NCBI RefSeq assembly: GCF_022808985.1
Contig: NZ_JAKZFT010000003.1
Location: 62,001 to 126,000 of the forward strand
DNA: 64,000 bases
DNA from: Geotalea sp. SG265
GTDB lineage: Bacteria; Desulfobacterota; Desulfuromonadia; Geobacterales; Geobacteraceae
Direction: 5' to 3'
The stretch's first letter is position 1. Each line of letters starts with the position of its first letter. The notes under the pieces are model-generated. The model saw only the letters and a list, made by a program, of their open reading frames with translations. It was not told where the DNA came from and did no database searches. This document shows, one piece after another, positions 56,910 to 64,000 of this stretch. Both the position numbers and the translations under genes were made by a program.

Positions 56910-58541
56910 TCAGCGATTCCCAGAGGTTACCTCCCTCTCGAACCCCGGCAGGATAGCTTTGAAAAAAGCATTCGTCACCAACTCCACCAGTACCTGCCAT
57001 GTGCTCATCTGCGGCTTTTTTACCGGTCCGGAAATATCGACTACCGTTGCCACCTCTCTCCGCGGCGGGTTTTCCAGGAGTTTGGCCACCCCACCGATAA
57101 GCATCTCGTACAGCTTGTGAAAAACCGTCTTCTCCTTGTCTTTCCGCTTGTCGTACACCTTTATATCCTTGAATAAAGGTTTCAGGTACCCCGAGACCTT
57201 GTCGTTGCGCACATGAAGTTCTGAATAGAATAGGAAAAATCCGGCCGAGACGTCGAAATTGCCATAAGCCCTGAATAGGTCGTTCATGTCCTTGAGCCTG
57301 GTGTTCTCGATCTTCACCAGCAGGTCCAGATCGGGCCCCTTTTTCTCAGGTCTGAACTCTGCCGAAGCCTTGGTAATGCCGCTGCCCATGAATTTTCCGG
57401 AAAGCTCGGCCTTGGCCGGACCTTCGATGAAGTGGTTGGTCAGATTGGTCATGGAAAAATCCGTATCGGCAAGAAAGACGCGGTAAGCCGGATTCGCATC
57501 TTTATTGATGACGCCGATGTTGCTCCCCGAAAGCCTCATCCGGTCGATGCGAAGCTGTATCTGCGGCTTGTTGCTCACCTTTCCCGCCGCCTTCCCCACC
57601 TTCCCGGCCCGTTTCTTCTCCGCTTTCGCCGTGGCTGCCGAATGGACATAGTCCATCTCCAGACCACGGAAGAGCAGGTCCTCCACATGGACTTTGGCAA
57701 TGGAAGGAGAGTATTCCGCATTGCCCTTGAGGGAAAGAACACCGTTGCGCACGGAAAGGTTGATGTGAGCAGCCACCGGCTTGAAATAATCCAGCGGAAT
57801 ATTCTCCAGCTTAAAAGTCCCCTTGATGCCCGGTACCGGTTTCGAAAGGAAGTTGGCATTGCCGTCGAACTGTCCCCTCCCCGTGCCGAAGATGGCCGTA
57901 TCCATGTGCAGAGTCGAAGGGTAGACGTTTTCTTTGACCCGGACATTGCGGATGTTGCCAGCGGTAACGTTGAGCCGGGACAGATGCAATGGCTTGCCGG
58001 TCTTGTCCACATAGGTGATGGAGCCGTCCCTGACCGTAAAATTGTTGATTTTCAGAGGAGAGACCGCTTCGATTGCCTCTTGCCATCCTTTGTCCTTCAG
58101 CTTCCGCTCGCTGGTCATTTCGCTCTTGAGCTGCTGCAGGTCTATGTGCATCTTGGGGCGGTCCATATCGATGGTTGCCACGACACTCCCGTGCAAAAGG
58201 TCTCTCCAGCTTATGGTGCCTTTGATCTTAGGAAATTGGGCAATGGGGGGCACCGGGTTAGCATCCTGGAGGATATGCAGCCCGTCCAGCGTCACGATTC
58301 CTCCCAGGAACTGCACGTGCAGTCCGGCAAGCCTTACGGAATAGCCTTTCAGGTGTTTGTTTGCCGTCTGCTCGGTGTAGCGCCGCATGGGCTCGTCAAA
58401 GAAGAAAGACACCGCATACAAGACAGCAGCGAGGAACACAAGTATCCCGGCAAGCCAGATCAGGGTTTTCCTGCGGCCCTGTCGCTGGGGATATTCCGAT
58501 GGTTGCTCTTGTCGGTGGTCGGATATATTTTGTTCAGCCAC
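56910..58541 (-). CDS. DUF748 (AsmA-like) envelope protein
   Basis: The protein has 543 residues with one N-terminal membrane helix (about 27-48) and a long periplasmic beta-rich region of the DUF748/AsmA type, including RLNVTAGNIRNVRV and MDRPKMHIDLQQL. Such proteins are implicated in lipid transport or envelope integrity. The start is GTG 58541 with GGAG upstream. A Lys/Ala-rich linker is present around residue 300 (TAKAEKKRAGKVGKAAGK). It lies upstream of the LuxR-type gene. Confidence 0.8.
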   Translation of the reverse strand: MAEQNISDHRQEQPSEYPQRQGRRKTLIWLAGILVFLAAVLYAVSFFFDEPMRRYTEQTANKHLKGYSVRLAGLHVQFLGGIVTLDGLHILQDANPVPPIAQFPKIKGTISWRDLLHGSVVATIDMDRPKMHIDLQQLKSEMTSERKLKDKGWQEAIEAVSPLKINNFTVRDGSITYVDKTGKPLHLSRLNVTAGNIRNVRVKENVYPSTLHMDTAIFGTGRGQFDGNANFLSKPVPGIKGTFKLENIPLDYFKPVAAHINLSVRNGVLSLKGNAEYSPSIAKVHVEDLLFRGLEMDYVHSAATAKAEKKRAGKVGKAAGKVSNKPQIQLRIDRMRLSGSNIGVINKDANPAYRVFLADTDFSMTNLTNHFIEGPAKAELSGKFMGSGITKASAEFRPEKKGPDLDLLVKIENTRLKDMNDLFRAYGNFDVSAGFFLFYSELHVRNDKVSGYLKPLFKDIKVYDKRKDKEKTVFHKLYEMLIGGVAKLLENPPRREVATVVDISGPVKKPQMSTWQVLVELVTNAFFKAILPGFEREVTSGNR

Positions 58542-58661
58542 AATGTCTCCGTATGATGCCGCAACGGTAGCCTAACTGGTCTTTTTTACTCTAACGGTAT
58601 ATTAAAAAAAGTCAATTAGCATTAAGAAGTAAGATCGCGGCGTGCTATAAATCAAGGTAGT

Positions 58662-58704
58662 AAAAAAAACGCGCTGTCCCGGAAATATTATGGAAACAGC
58701 GCGT
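58662..58704 (-). terminator. Terminator of the 126-aa unknown gene
   Basis: A 9-bp stem ACGCGCTGT / ACAGCGCGT is followed on the minus strand by TTTTTTT, about 105 bp beyond the stop at 58808. It separates that gene from the DUF748 gene. Confidence 0.85.
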
Positions 58705-58807
58705 CACGAAGATGATTGAAATGTTGGGGGCGAGTTAAATGTTCAAAATGCACCGAATCAGAAGCGAGAAATCCTGAGGAGAGACCGGTTCCTTGCAGGG
58801 AACGCGT

Positions 58808-59188
58808 TCAATTGATGTTGCAGGCTGAGTCCAGGATGGAAATTAGCGCGGCAAGAATCGCTTTTACCCCCTCGCCTCTCGATTCATGGGAATCGGAACA
58901 AACGGTTCGGAGCTTTTCGGCGGAAACTTCCACCTTGGACAGATCGGTGATGGAATTGATCCCAGCCATTTGCGGAATGAATGTCCTTGTGAGGTTTTTC
59001 GACCGCGCCTTGAGCGGAGCGGAGATGGAGCCCTTGACCAATGCGACGTCTATATCGGCCAGGAAGCGGTTCATCAGGGCGAGGGAACCGAACATCCCGA
59101 CGAGTCCCGGGGTGAAGCTAGCCACACTGCGCTCTTCCGTAGCATTAAGTTCGAGTAAAACAGCGATAAGTTCACGTGGATCAGTCAT
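58808..59188 (-). CDS. 126-aa soluble protein of unknown function
   Basis: The start is ATG 59188 (MTDPRELIAVLLELNATEER), with an excellent AAGGAGA four bases upstream; an upstream in-frame start (59266) would add a stretch crossing a promoter and operator. The protein is mostly helical with no signal or membrane segment and three cysteines, two of them near the C-terminus (TVCSDSHES, DSACNIN). I do not recognise the family. It stands alone, with its own promoter, a palindrome at the predicted start and a strong terminator. Confidence 0.75.
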   Translation of the reverse strand: MTDPRELIAVLLELNATEERSVASFTPGLVGMFGSLALMNRFLADIDVALVKGSISAPLKARSKNLTRTFIPQMAGINSITDLSKVEVSAEKLRTVCSDSHESRGEGVKAILAALISILDSACNIN

Positions 59189-59213
59189 GAATTCTCCTTT
59201 GGGCGATGTGGTT

Positions 59214-59230
59214 TCGTGGCAGTACCACGA
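59214..59230. promoter_or_regulatory. Operator-like palindrome at start of unknown gene
   Basis: A perfect inverted repeat TCGTGG-N5-CCACGA lies at the predicted transcription start (about 59227) and 26 bp upstream of the ATG. It could be an operator or an mRNA hairpin. Confidence 0.4.
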
Positions 59231-59232
59231 CA

Positions 59233-59262
59233 AATATTGTGATAACAGCAACTGCCTGTCAA
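59233..59262 (-). promoter_or_regulatory. Candidate promoter of 126-aa gene
   Basis: TTGACA (59257-59262), 18-bp spacer, AATATT (59233-59238, 4/6) on the minus strand. Confidence 0.4.
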
Positions 59263-59303
59263 GCATGAAAAGTTGTTCACTTTTCCTGAACTAGTAGAAA
59301 AGC

Positions 59304-59359
59304 AAAAGCCCCTGTCTTTGCCGCCACTTTTATTAAAGTTTAGGTCAAAGCCAGGGGCT
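59304..59359 (-). terminator. Terminator of tRNA-Gly
   Basis: A long stem-loop (AGCCCCTG / CAGGGGCT, extended by TTTG/CAAA inside) is followed on the minus strand by TTTTGCTTTT. It lies about 37 bp after the tRNA. A second small hairpin (AACTACC / GGTAGTT, 59370-59386) with a T run on the plus strand sits between. Confidence 0.82.
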
Positions 59360-59395
59360 CTATCTGATAACTACCCTCGGTAGTTGTTTTTTAAA

Positions 59396-59470
<75 letters not shown>

Positions 59471-59484
59471 TCAACGAGTTCCTA

Positions 59485-59513
59485 CTTATAGCAAACAGTT
59501 CCGACCGAGTCAA
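59485..59513 (-). promoter_or_regulatory. tRNA-Gly promoter
   Basis: TTGACT (59508-59513), exactly 17 bp, TATAAG (59485-59490) on the minus strand, 15 bp upstream of the tRNA. Confidence 0.75.
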
Positions 59514-59610
59514 CACTTTTTTCTACCATTTACTTTTTTTTCAATGGCTCCAGCAGGAGCGGCGCATAACACCCATCCCGCAAATTCCTGCCTGAGGCCT
59601 ATTGAGGAGG

Positions 59611-60552
59611 TCATACGGCTGGGAACGGTGAAGAAACATGGGGTATATTCTCTGGGTTGAAATGGAGTACTCCCCAATCGAGGATTTCCTGCGGCGGAGC
59701 TCCAACAAGAAATACGGGAGGTTCCTGTCCGAGAAAACGAAGGGCCGCCAAGAGGAGCCTGCCCCCTTCCTTGCGCAGATCGATGTTTGCGGCAAGGGAA
59801 ACGGCATTGTCCCGCTTGCTCAATTTTGCTCCGTCAGGACCGGTTACCAGGGGCAGATGAGCATACGATGGAAGCGGATAGCCCAGGAGCCGCTGAAGGT
59901 AGATCTGTCTGGGGGTCGAGGTCAACAGATCCGAACCGCGCACCACCTGATTGACACCGCTTGCCGCATCATCAACGACAACAGCCAGATGATAAGCGAA
60001 GGGGCCGTCGGCACGCCGGATGACGAAATCGCCGCAGGAGGCGGTCAGTACCTGGCTATAGCGTCCCATTATGCCGTCGGCAAAGGAAATGACCTCATCG
60101 TAAACCTTTACCCGATAGGCACGCTCCACTTTGCCTGGTGCTATGCCGTCGCGGCAAAGACCGGGATAGACAATTTCATCGGAGCCGGGAACTGGCGCGG
60201 ACGCGATTTTAGCTATTTCAGAACGTGTACAGCCGCACAGGTAGGCCATCCCCTTGTCGATCAGTTCCTGCAAGGCATCATTGTATATCTCAGTCCTTCG
60301 GCTCTGATAGAGTACCTCCCCGTCCCATTGGAAACCGAGGATTTCCAGGGTAGCCAGCATGTCGTCGGCAATACCGGGAACAACCCGGGGCATGTCGATG
60401 TCTTCTATACGCAGCAGCCAGCGTCCCGAGGCATGCCTAGCAAAAAGGTAGCTTCCCAGTGCCGCCACAAGAGACCCCAGATGGAGCGGACCGGTGGGGG
60501 ATGGGGCAAAACGCCCGACGGCGGCACCGGCTGTCATTCCGATGGAATCCAT
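59611..60552 (-). CDS. gluQ: Glutamyl-Q tRNA(Asp) synthetase
   Basis: The protein has 313 residues, equal to the catalytic core of GluRS without an anticodon-binding domain. It has the HIGH-like FAPSPTGPLHLGSL, a Cys pair in YLCGCTRSE and the KMSKS-like GAKLSKRDNAVSL. It attaches glutamate to queuosine in the wobble position of tRNA-Asp. Two tRNA-Asp(GTC) genes are present at 9017 and 9228. It lies 15 bp after ppnP, likely co-transcribed. Confidence 0.94.
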   Translation of the reverse strand: MDSIGMTAGAAVGRFAPSPTGPLHLGSLVAALGSYLFARHASGRWLLRIEDIDMPRVVPGIADDMLATLEILGFQWDGEVLYQSRRTEIYNDALQELIDKGMAYLCGCTRSEIAKIASAPVPGSDEIVYPGLCRDGIAPGKVERAYRVKVYDEVISFADGIMGRYSQVLTASCGDFVIRRADGPFAYHLAVVVDDAASGVNQVVRGSDLLTSTPRQIYLQRLLGYPLPSYAHLPLVTGPDGAKLSKRDNAVSLAANIDLRKEGGRLLLAALRFLGQEPPVFLVGAPPQEILDWGVLHFNPENIPHVSSPFPAV

Positions 60553-60567
60553 GGGAATGCCCCCTTG

Positions 60568-60882
60568 TCAGGCAAGGAACGAGCAGCAGTAATCAGCAAC
60601 TGTCTTCACTTTCATTCTGAAGCTGGAATTTGCCGGCACCTCGAAGGATTCACCGCCTTTCACCGGCTGCCAGGACTGAGCATTGCCAATCTGCACATCC
60701 AGGTCTCCGGAGAGAATCTCCATGAGTTCGGCAGCGGCCGTTTTGAATTCATACTCTCCCGGCATCATGATGCCGAGAGTCTTCTTTTCCCCCGACGGGA
60801 AGATGATGGTGCGGCTGGTAACGCCGCCATTGAAGAAGATGTTGGCCTCTTTTACGACGGTGACGTTGTTGAATTCTGACAT
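60568..60882 (-). CDS. ppnP: Pyrimidine/purine nucleoside phosphorylase PpnP
   Basis: This 104-residue small cupin (former DUF1255/YaiE) reads SEFNNVTVVKEANIFFNGGVTSRTI and ends with FRMKVKTVADYCCSFLA. Proteins of this family phosphorolyse several nucleosides. The length is normal. It is the first gene of ppnP-gluQ, with CAGGAG before ATG 60882. Confidence 0.93.
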   Translation of the reverse strand: MSEFNNVTVVKEANIFFNGGVTSRTIIFPSGEKKTLGIMMPGEYEFKTAAAELMEILSGDLDVQIGNAQSWQPVKGGESFEVPANSSFRMKVKTVADYCCSFLA

Positions 60883-60952
60883 GGCTTACTCCTGAATTTG
60901 TGATTGCTACAGCAGTGATAGTTAAAGGATAGATTCGGGACTGTCAAGGGAT

Positions 60953-60986
60953 TAAAAAAGGGCGGAAGAAAAATTCTCCCGCCCTT
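60953..60986 (-). terminator. Terminator of glnBA
   Basis: An 8-bp stem AAGGGCGG / CCGCCCTT with a 13-nt loop is followed on the minus strand by TTTTTT, 26 bp after the glnA stop. Confidence 0.88.
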
Positions 60987-61011
60987 CGTTGCTGCTGTTC
61001 CGGCGAAAATC

Positions 61012-62424
61012 TTAGATGTCGAAGTAAAGGGCGAATTCGAGGGGGACCGGACGCATGCGGACCGGATTGACCTCTGCTTCGGTCTTGTACTCAATCCATT
61101 TCTCGATGACATCGGGGGTGAAGACGTCCCCTTTTAGGAGGAACTCATGGTCGTCCTTGAGGGCGTTGAGGGCTTCTTCCAGGCTCCCCGGAGCTGAAGG
61201 GATGTCGGCCAGCTCTTCCGGAGAAAGTCCGTAGATATCCTTGTCCAGCGGCTGCCCCGGATCGATCTTGTTCTCGACACCGTCGAGGCCCGCCATGAGC
61301 AAGGCGGCAAAAGCGATATAGCCGTTGCAGGAAGGGTCTGGCGTACGGTACTCGATGCGCTTCGCCTTGGGATTAGACGAGAACATGGGGATACGCAGGG
61401 AAGCGGAGCGGTTACGGCTGGAATAAGCCATGTTTACCGGAGCCTCGAAGCCCGGAACCAGACGCTTGTAGGAGTTGGTTGTCGGGTTGGTGAAGGCGCA
61501 CAGTGCGCGGGCGTGCTTTATAATGCCACCGATATAGTAGAGAGCCATCTTGGAAAGACCGCCGTAGCCGTCACCGGCGAAGAGGTTGGTACCTTCTTTC
61601 CACAGGGACATATGGCAGTGCATACCGGAGCCGTTGTCGCCATAGAGAGGCTTCGGCATGAAGGTTACGGTTTTGCCGTTCCTGTTGGCCACGTTCTTGA
61701 TGACGTATTTGAACCACTGCAGGTCGTCAGCCATTGCAACCAGGGAGTTGAAACGCATGTCTATCTCTGCCTGGCCGCCAGTAGCGACCTCGTGGTGCTG
61801 GCACTCGACGCGGATGCCGACTTTCTGCAGCTCCATGACCATCTCGTTTCTCAGGTCGTTCTGTGAGTCGGTCGGAGAAACGGGGAAGTAGCCTTCTTTG
61901 TGGCGGGGCTTGTAGCCCAAGTTGGGGAATTCTTCACGGCCGCTGTTCCAGGTACCTTCCACAGAGTCAACAACATAGAAGGACTGGTTGGAACTGGAGT
62001 CATAACGGACGTCGTCGAAGATGAAGAATTCGGCTTCAGGCCCGAAATAAGCGGTATCGGCAAGGCCGGTGGATTTCAGGTAGGCTTCTGCCTTGCGGGC
62101 GATGTTACGCGGGTCACGGCTGTAGTCTTCCTTGGTGATCGGATCGAAAATGTTGCAGATCAGACTCAGGGTCGGAATAGCGCAGAATGGATCCAATTTG
62201 GCAGTGTTCGGATCAGGAATGATGATCATATCGGAAGCATGGATCGGCTGCCAGCCACGAATGGAAGAACCGTCGAAACCCTGCCCTTCTTCAAAGGTAT
62301 CTTCACCGAATTCACTCATGGGCACAGTAAAGTGCTGCCAAATACCGACAAAATCCATGAATTTGAAATCGACCATCAGTACGCCGTTTTCTTTGGCAAA
62401 TTCTACTACCTGTTTTGGTGTCAT
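61012..62424 (-). CDS. glnA: Glutamine synthetase type I
   Basis: The protein has 470 residues. Signatures FDGSSIRGW, the ATP-binding [18 protein letters not shown] and NRSASLRIP are present. Tyr398 in [11 protein letters not shown] is at the adenylylation position (Tyr397 in enterics), so covalent control is likely. It makes glutamine from glutamate and ammonia. It is downstream of glnB (37-62 bp) and shares its sigma-54 promoter. Confidence 0.98.
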   Translation of the reverse strand: MTPKQVVEFAKENGVLMVDFKFMDFVGIWQHFTVPMSEFGEDTFEEGQGFDGSSIRGWQPIHASDMIIIPDPNTAKLDPFCAIPTLSLICNIFDPITKEDYSRDPRNIARKAEAYLKSTGLADTAYFGPEAEFFIFDDVRYDSSSNQSFYVVDSVEGTWNSGREEFPNLGYKPRHKEGYFPVSPTDSQNDLRNEMVMELQKVGIRVECQHHEVATGGQAEIDMRFNSLVAMADDLQWFKYVIKNVANRNGKTVTFMPKPLYGDNGSGMHCHMSLWKEGTNLFAGDGYGGLSKMALYYIGGIIKHARALCAFTNPTTNSYKRLVPGFEAPVNMAYSSRNRSASLRIPMFSSNPKAKRIEYRTPDPSCNGYIAFAALLMAGLDGVENKIDPGQPLDKDIYGLSPEELADIPSAPGSLEEALNALKDDHEFLLKGDVFTPDVIEKWIEYKTEAEVNPVRMRPVPLEFALYFDI

Positions 62425-62461
62425 CTAAAATCTCTCCTTTTTAAATATTTTAAAAATGAGT

Positions 62462-62827
<366 letters not shown>

Positions 62828-62920
62828 TCAAAAGCGAGCGGATTATATGTGCCTTGCCTCTAAAATGCAAGGCTAATCAACTCGAGCCAAGGATCGTGAT
62901 CTTGCAGCTGTGGAAAGTAT

Positions 62921-62937
62921 AGCAATTCTTTTGCCAA
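62921..62937 (-). promoter_or_regulatory. Sigma-54 promoter of glnBA
   Basis: The minus-strand sequence TTGGCAAAAGAATTGCT has GG-N10-GC, with -24 TTGG and -12 TTGCT both good. The start would be near 62910, about 110 nt before glnB. A weaker sigma-70-like TATAAT lies nearer the gene at about 62834-62839. Confidence 0.75.
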
Positions 62938-62952
62938 TGGCTGCAATCAAAG

Positions 62953-62967
62953 ATTCTACTGTAGAAT
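62953..62967. promoter_or_regulatory. Perfect 15-bp palindrome upstream of glnBA promoter
   Basis: ATTCTAC-T-GTAGAAT, 7-bp perfect arms, 15 bp beyond the -24 element. It does not resemble the NtrC site TGCACC-N5-GGTGCA. It may bind another regulator. Confidence 0.4.
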
Positions 62968-63066
62968 TGACAAGTTACATATGAGCAGCAACAAAGATGA
63001 TGCCACACAAGCCCACATCTTAGGCAAATCGGAGCAATCTGCCTAATATATAGTCATCCGGCAAGT

Positions 63067-63981
63067 TCATGCTGTGCGGGTTGCCTCCTCAAGGAATGCA
63101 TGCAGTTGATCCACCCGCGGCATGGCAACCCCTTTCCGTCGGGCTGCAGCCAGAGGTTGGGCAAAAATGGCGTCGAGCTCCAGCTCCCTTCCCTCTTCGC
63201 GGTCGATCTGCATGGAGGGCTTGTAGGCCCCCATGGCGTCGGTAAATTCAAGCATTTCTTCGGCATAATCCAACGATATCGGCGAAGAAAGACCTTGAGA
63301 GTTCGCTGCCTTGATGAGCTCGACCATGATTTCGCGAAGAGACTGGCGCGTCCTTGGATGGCTGAGAAGAACGTTGACCGGCTTTTGCAACAATGCACAG
63401 GTGCCGTTGAAGGGGATATTCCAGACCAGTTTTTCCCACCGTGCCTTTTTCAGGTCGGCAACGGCACAACAGGGTACGCCCGCATCACTGAAAAGGTTTG
63501 CAACCATTTCCGCCCGCTCCATTTCCCTTCGCGAATGCTCGCCGAGGATGATCCGGCCTGCCCCCAGATGATGTACCACGCCCGGCTCTCCCCTGTTGGA
63601 GCAGAGGAATGCCACGCCCCCCATGACCCGGTCGCCGCCGAAAATTTCGGCAAGGGCATCTTCGTTACCGAGGCCGTTCTGCAAGGTAAGGATGATGCTG
63701 TCATCCCTCAGGAGCGGCGTTATGAGCTCACGATATGAGTGATTGGCGAAGGTCTTCAGTCCCACAAGCACCAGGTCCACCGATCCAATCTCCTGGCTGC
63801 TTCCGTAGCCGGCAACGGGAAAGAGCCGGAAATTGCCGTTGATTGAGAATACGCTGAGCCCCTTCTTTCTGATCGCTTCCAAATCGCGCCGCAGAAGAAA
63901 ACGGACGTCATTTCCTCCTTTCTGCAGCATCGCTCCATAATACAAACCCAGGGCTCCTGCACCAACCACCGCTATTCGCAC
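63067..63981 (-). CDS. panE: Ketopantoate reductase
   Basis: The protein has about 304 residues. The NADPH fold starts MRIAVVGAGALGLYYGAMLQ, with the catalytic lysine region KARWEKLVWNIPFNGTCAL and LELDAIFAQPL near the end. It reduces 2-dehydropantoate to pantoate for coenzyme A. GTG 63981 is chosen because GGAGG lies five bases upstream; ATG 63993 is in frame but has no ribosome site in view. The family also holds other 2-keto acid reductases. Confidence 0.9.
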   Translation of the reverse strand: MRIAVVGAGALGLYYGAMLQKGGNDVRFLLRRDLEAIRKKGLSVFSINGNFRLFPVAGYGSSQEIGSVDLVLVGLKTFANHSYRELITPLLRDDSIILTLQNGLGNEDALAEIFGGDRVMGGVAFLCSNRGEPGVVHHLGAGRIILGEHSRREMERAEMVANLFSDAGVPCCAVADLKKARWEKLVWNIPFNGTCALLQKPVNVLLSHPRTRQSLREIMVELIKAANSQGLSSPISLDYAEEMLEFTDAMGAYKPSMQIDREEGRELELDAIFAQPLAAARRKGVAMPRVDQLHAFLEEATRTA

Positions 63982-64000
63982 TGAAACCTCCATAAACTTG

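Overview
The window looks like chromosomal core DNA from a Geobacter/Geotalea-type member of the Desulfuromonadia. The reasons are multiheme c-type cytochromes beside an atypical type II secretion / type IV pilus-like assembly operon, that block lying next to tRNA-Asp/Val genes and tig-clpP-clpX-lon (an order I recall from Geobacter sulfurreducens), many GTG/TTG starts, moderate-to-high GC, and sigma-54 control elements. The species assignment is inference. Nearly all genes are on the minus strand; only a ParA-like ATPase (24179-25528) and a YciA-type thioesterase (54776-55186) are on plus. I see no IS element, prophage, CRISPR array or rRNA.

Layout, left to right (minus-strand operons therefore read right to left). 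1-9.3 kb: pilO(partial)-pilN-pilM-gspE-gspF, an octaheme and a tetraheme cytochrome, an NHL-repeat lipoprotein, a 61-aa membrane protein, a polyprenol-phosphate glycosyltransferase and a tRNA Asp-Val-Asp cluster. 9.4-15 kb: lon, clpX, clpP, tig. 15.3-18.2 kb: cytochrome bd oxidase cydAB with an Rrf2 regulator and two matching candidate operators. 18.3-24.1 kb: a TPR/gluzincin protein, then dxs-ispA-xseB-xseA. 24.2-33.7 kb: the ParA-like protein, a divergent polysaccharide deacetylase, an acyl-ACP thioesterase, hisS, a REC-GAF-GGDEF protein, comEC and a secreted unknown protein. 33.8-41.9 kb: the fatty-acid block (DUF177-rpmF-plsX-fabH-fabD-fabG-acpP-fabF) running into rpiB and glyA. 42-50.8 kb: putA, recG with an AbrB-like N-terminal extension, and a transporter-phosphatase fusion (SSS-STAC-GAF-PP2C). 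51-54.6 kb: a CoA-transferase controlled by an apparent sigma-54 promoter with two upstream repeats, and the PAS-type sigma-54 activator encoded just upstream. 54.8-59.2 kb: thioesterase, YihY membrane protein, LuxR-type regulator, DUF748 protein and a 126-aa unknown. 59.4-64 kb: tRNA-Gly, gluQRS, ppnP, glnA, glnB (sigma-54 promoter) and panE.

Functional picture: the left end serves extracellular electron transfer and secretion. The middle is housekeeping (proteostasis, isoprenoids, lipid synthesis, DNA repair). The right half is carbon and nitrogen control by sigma-54: CoA-transferase and glnBA. The most unusual items are the transporter-linked PP2C phosphatase, the RecG extension, the ParA protein with a Cys-containing C-terminal domain, the activator/UAS/CoA-transferase circuit and the Rrf2/cydAB two-operator module. 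All promoter and operator calls are by eye.
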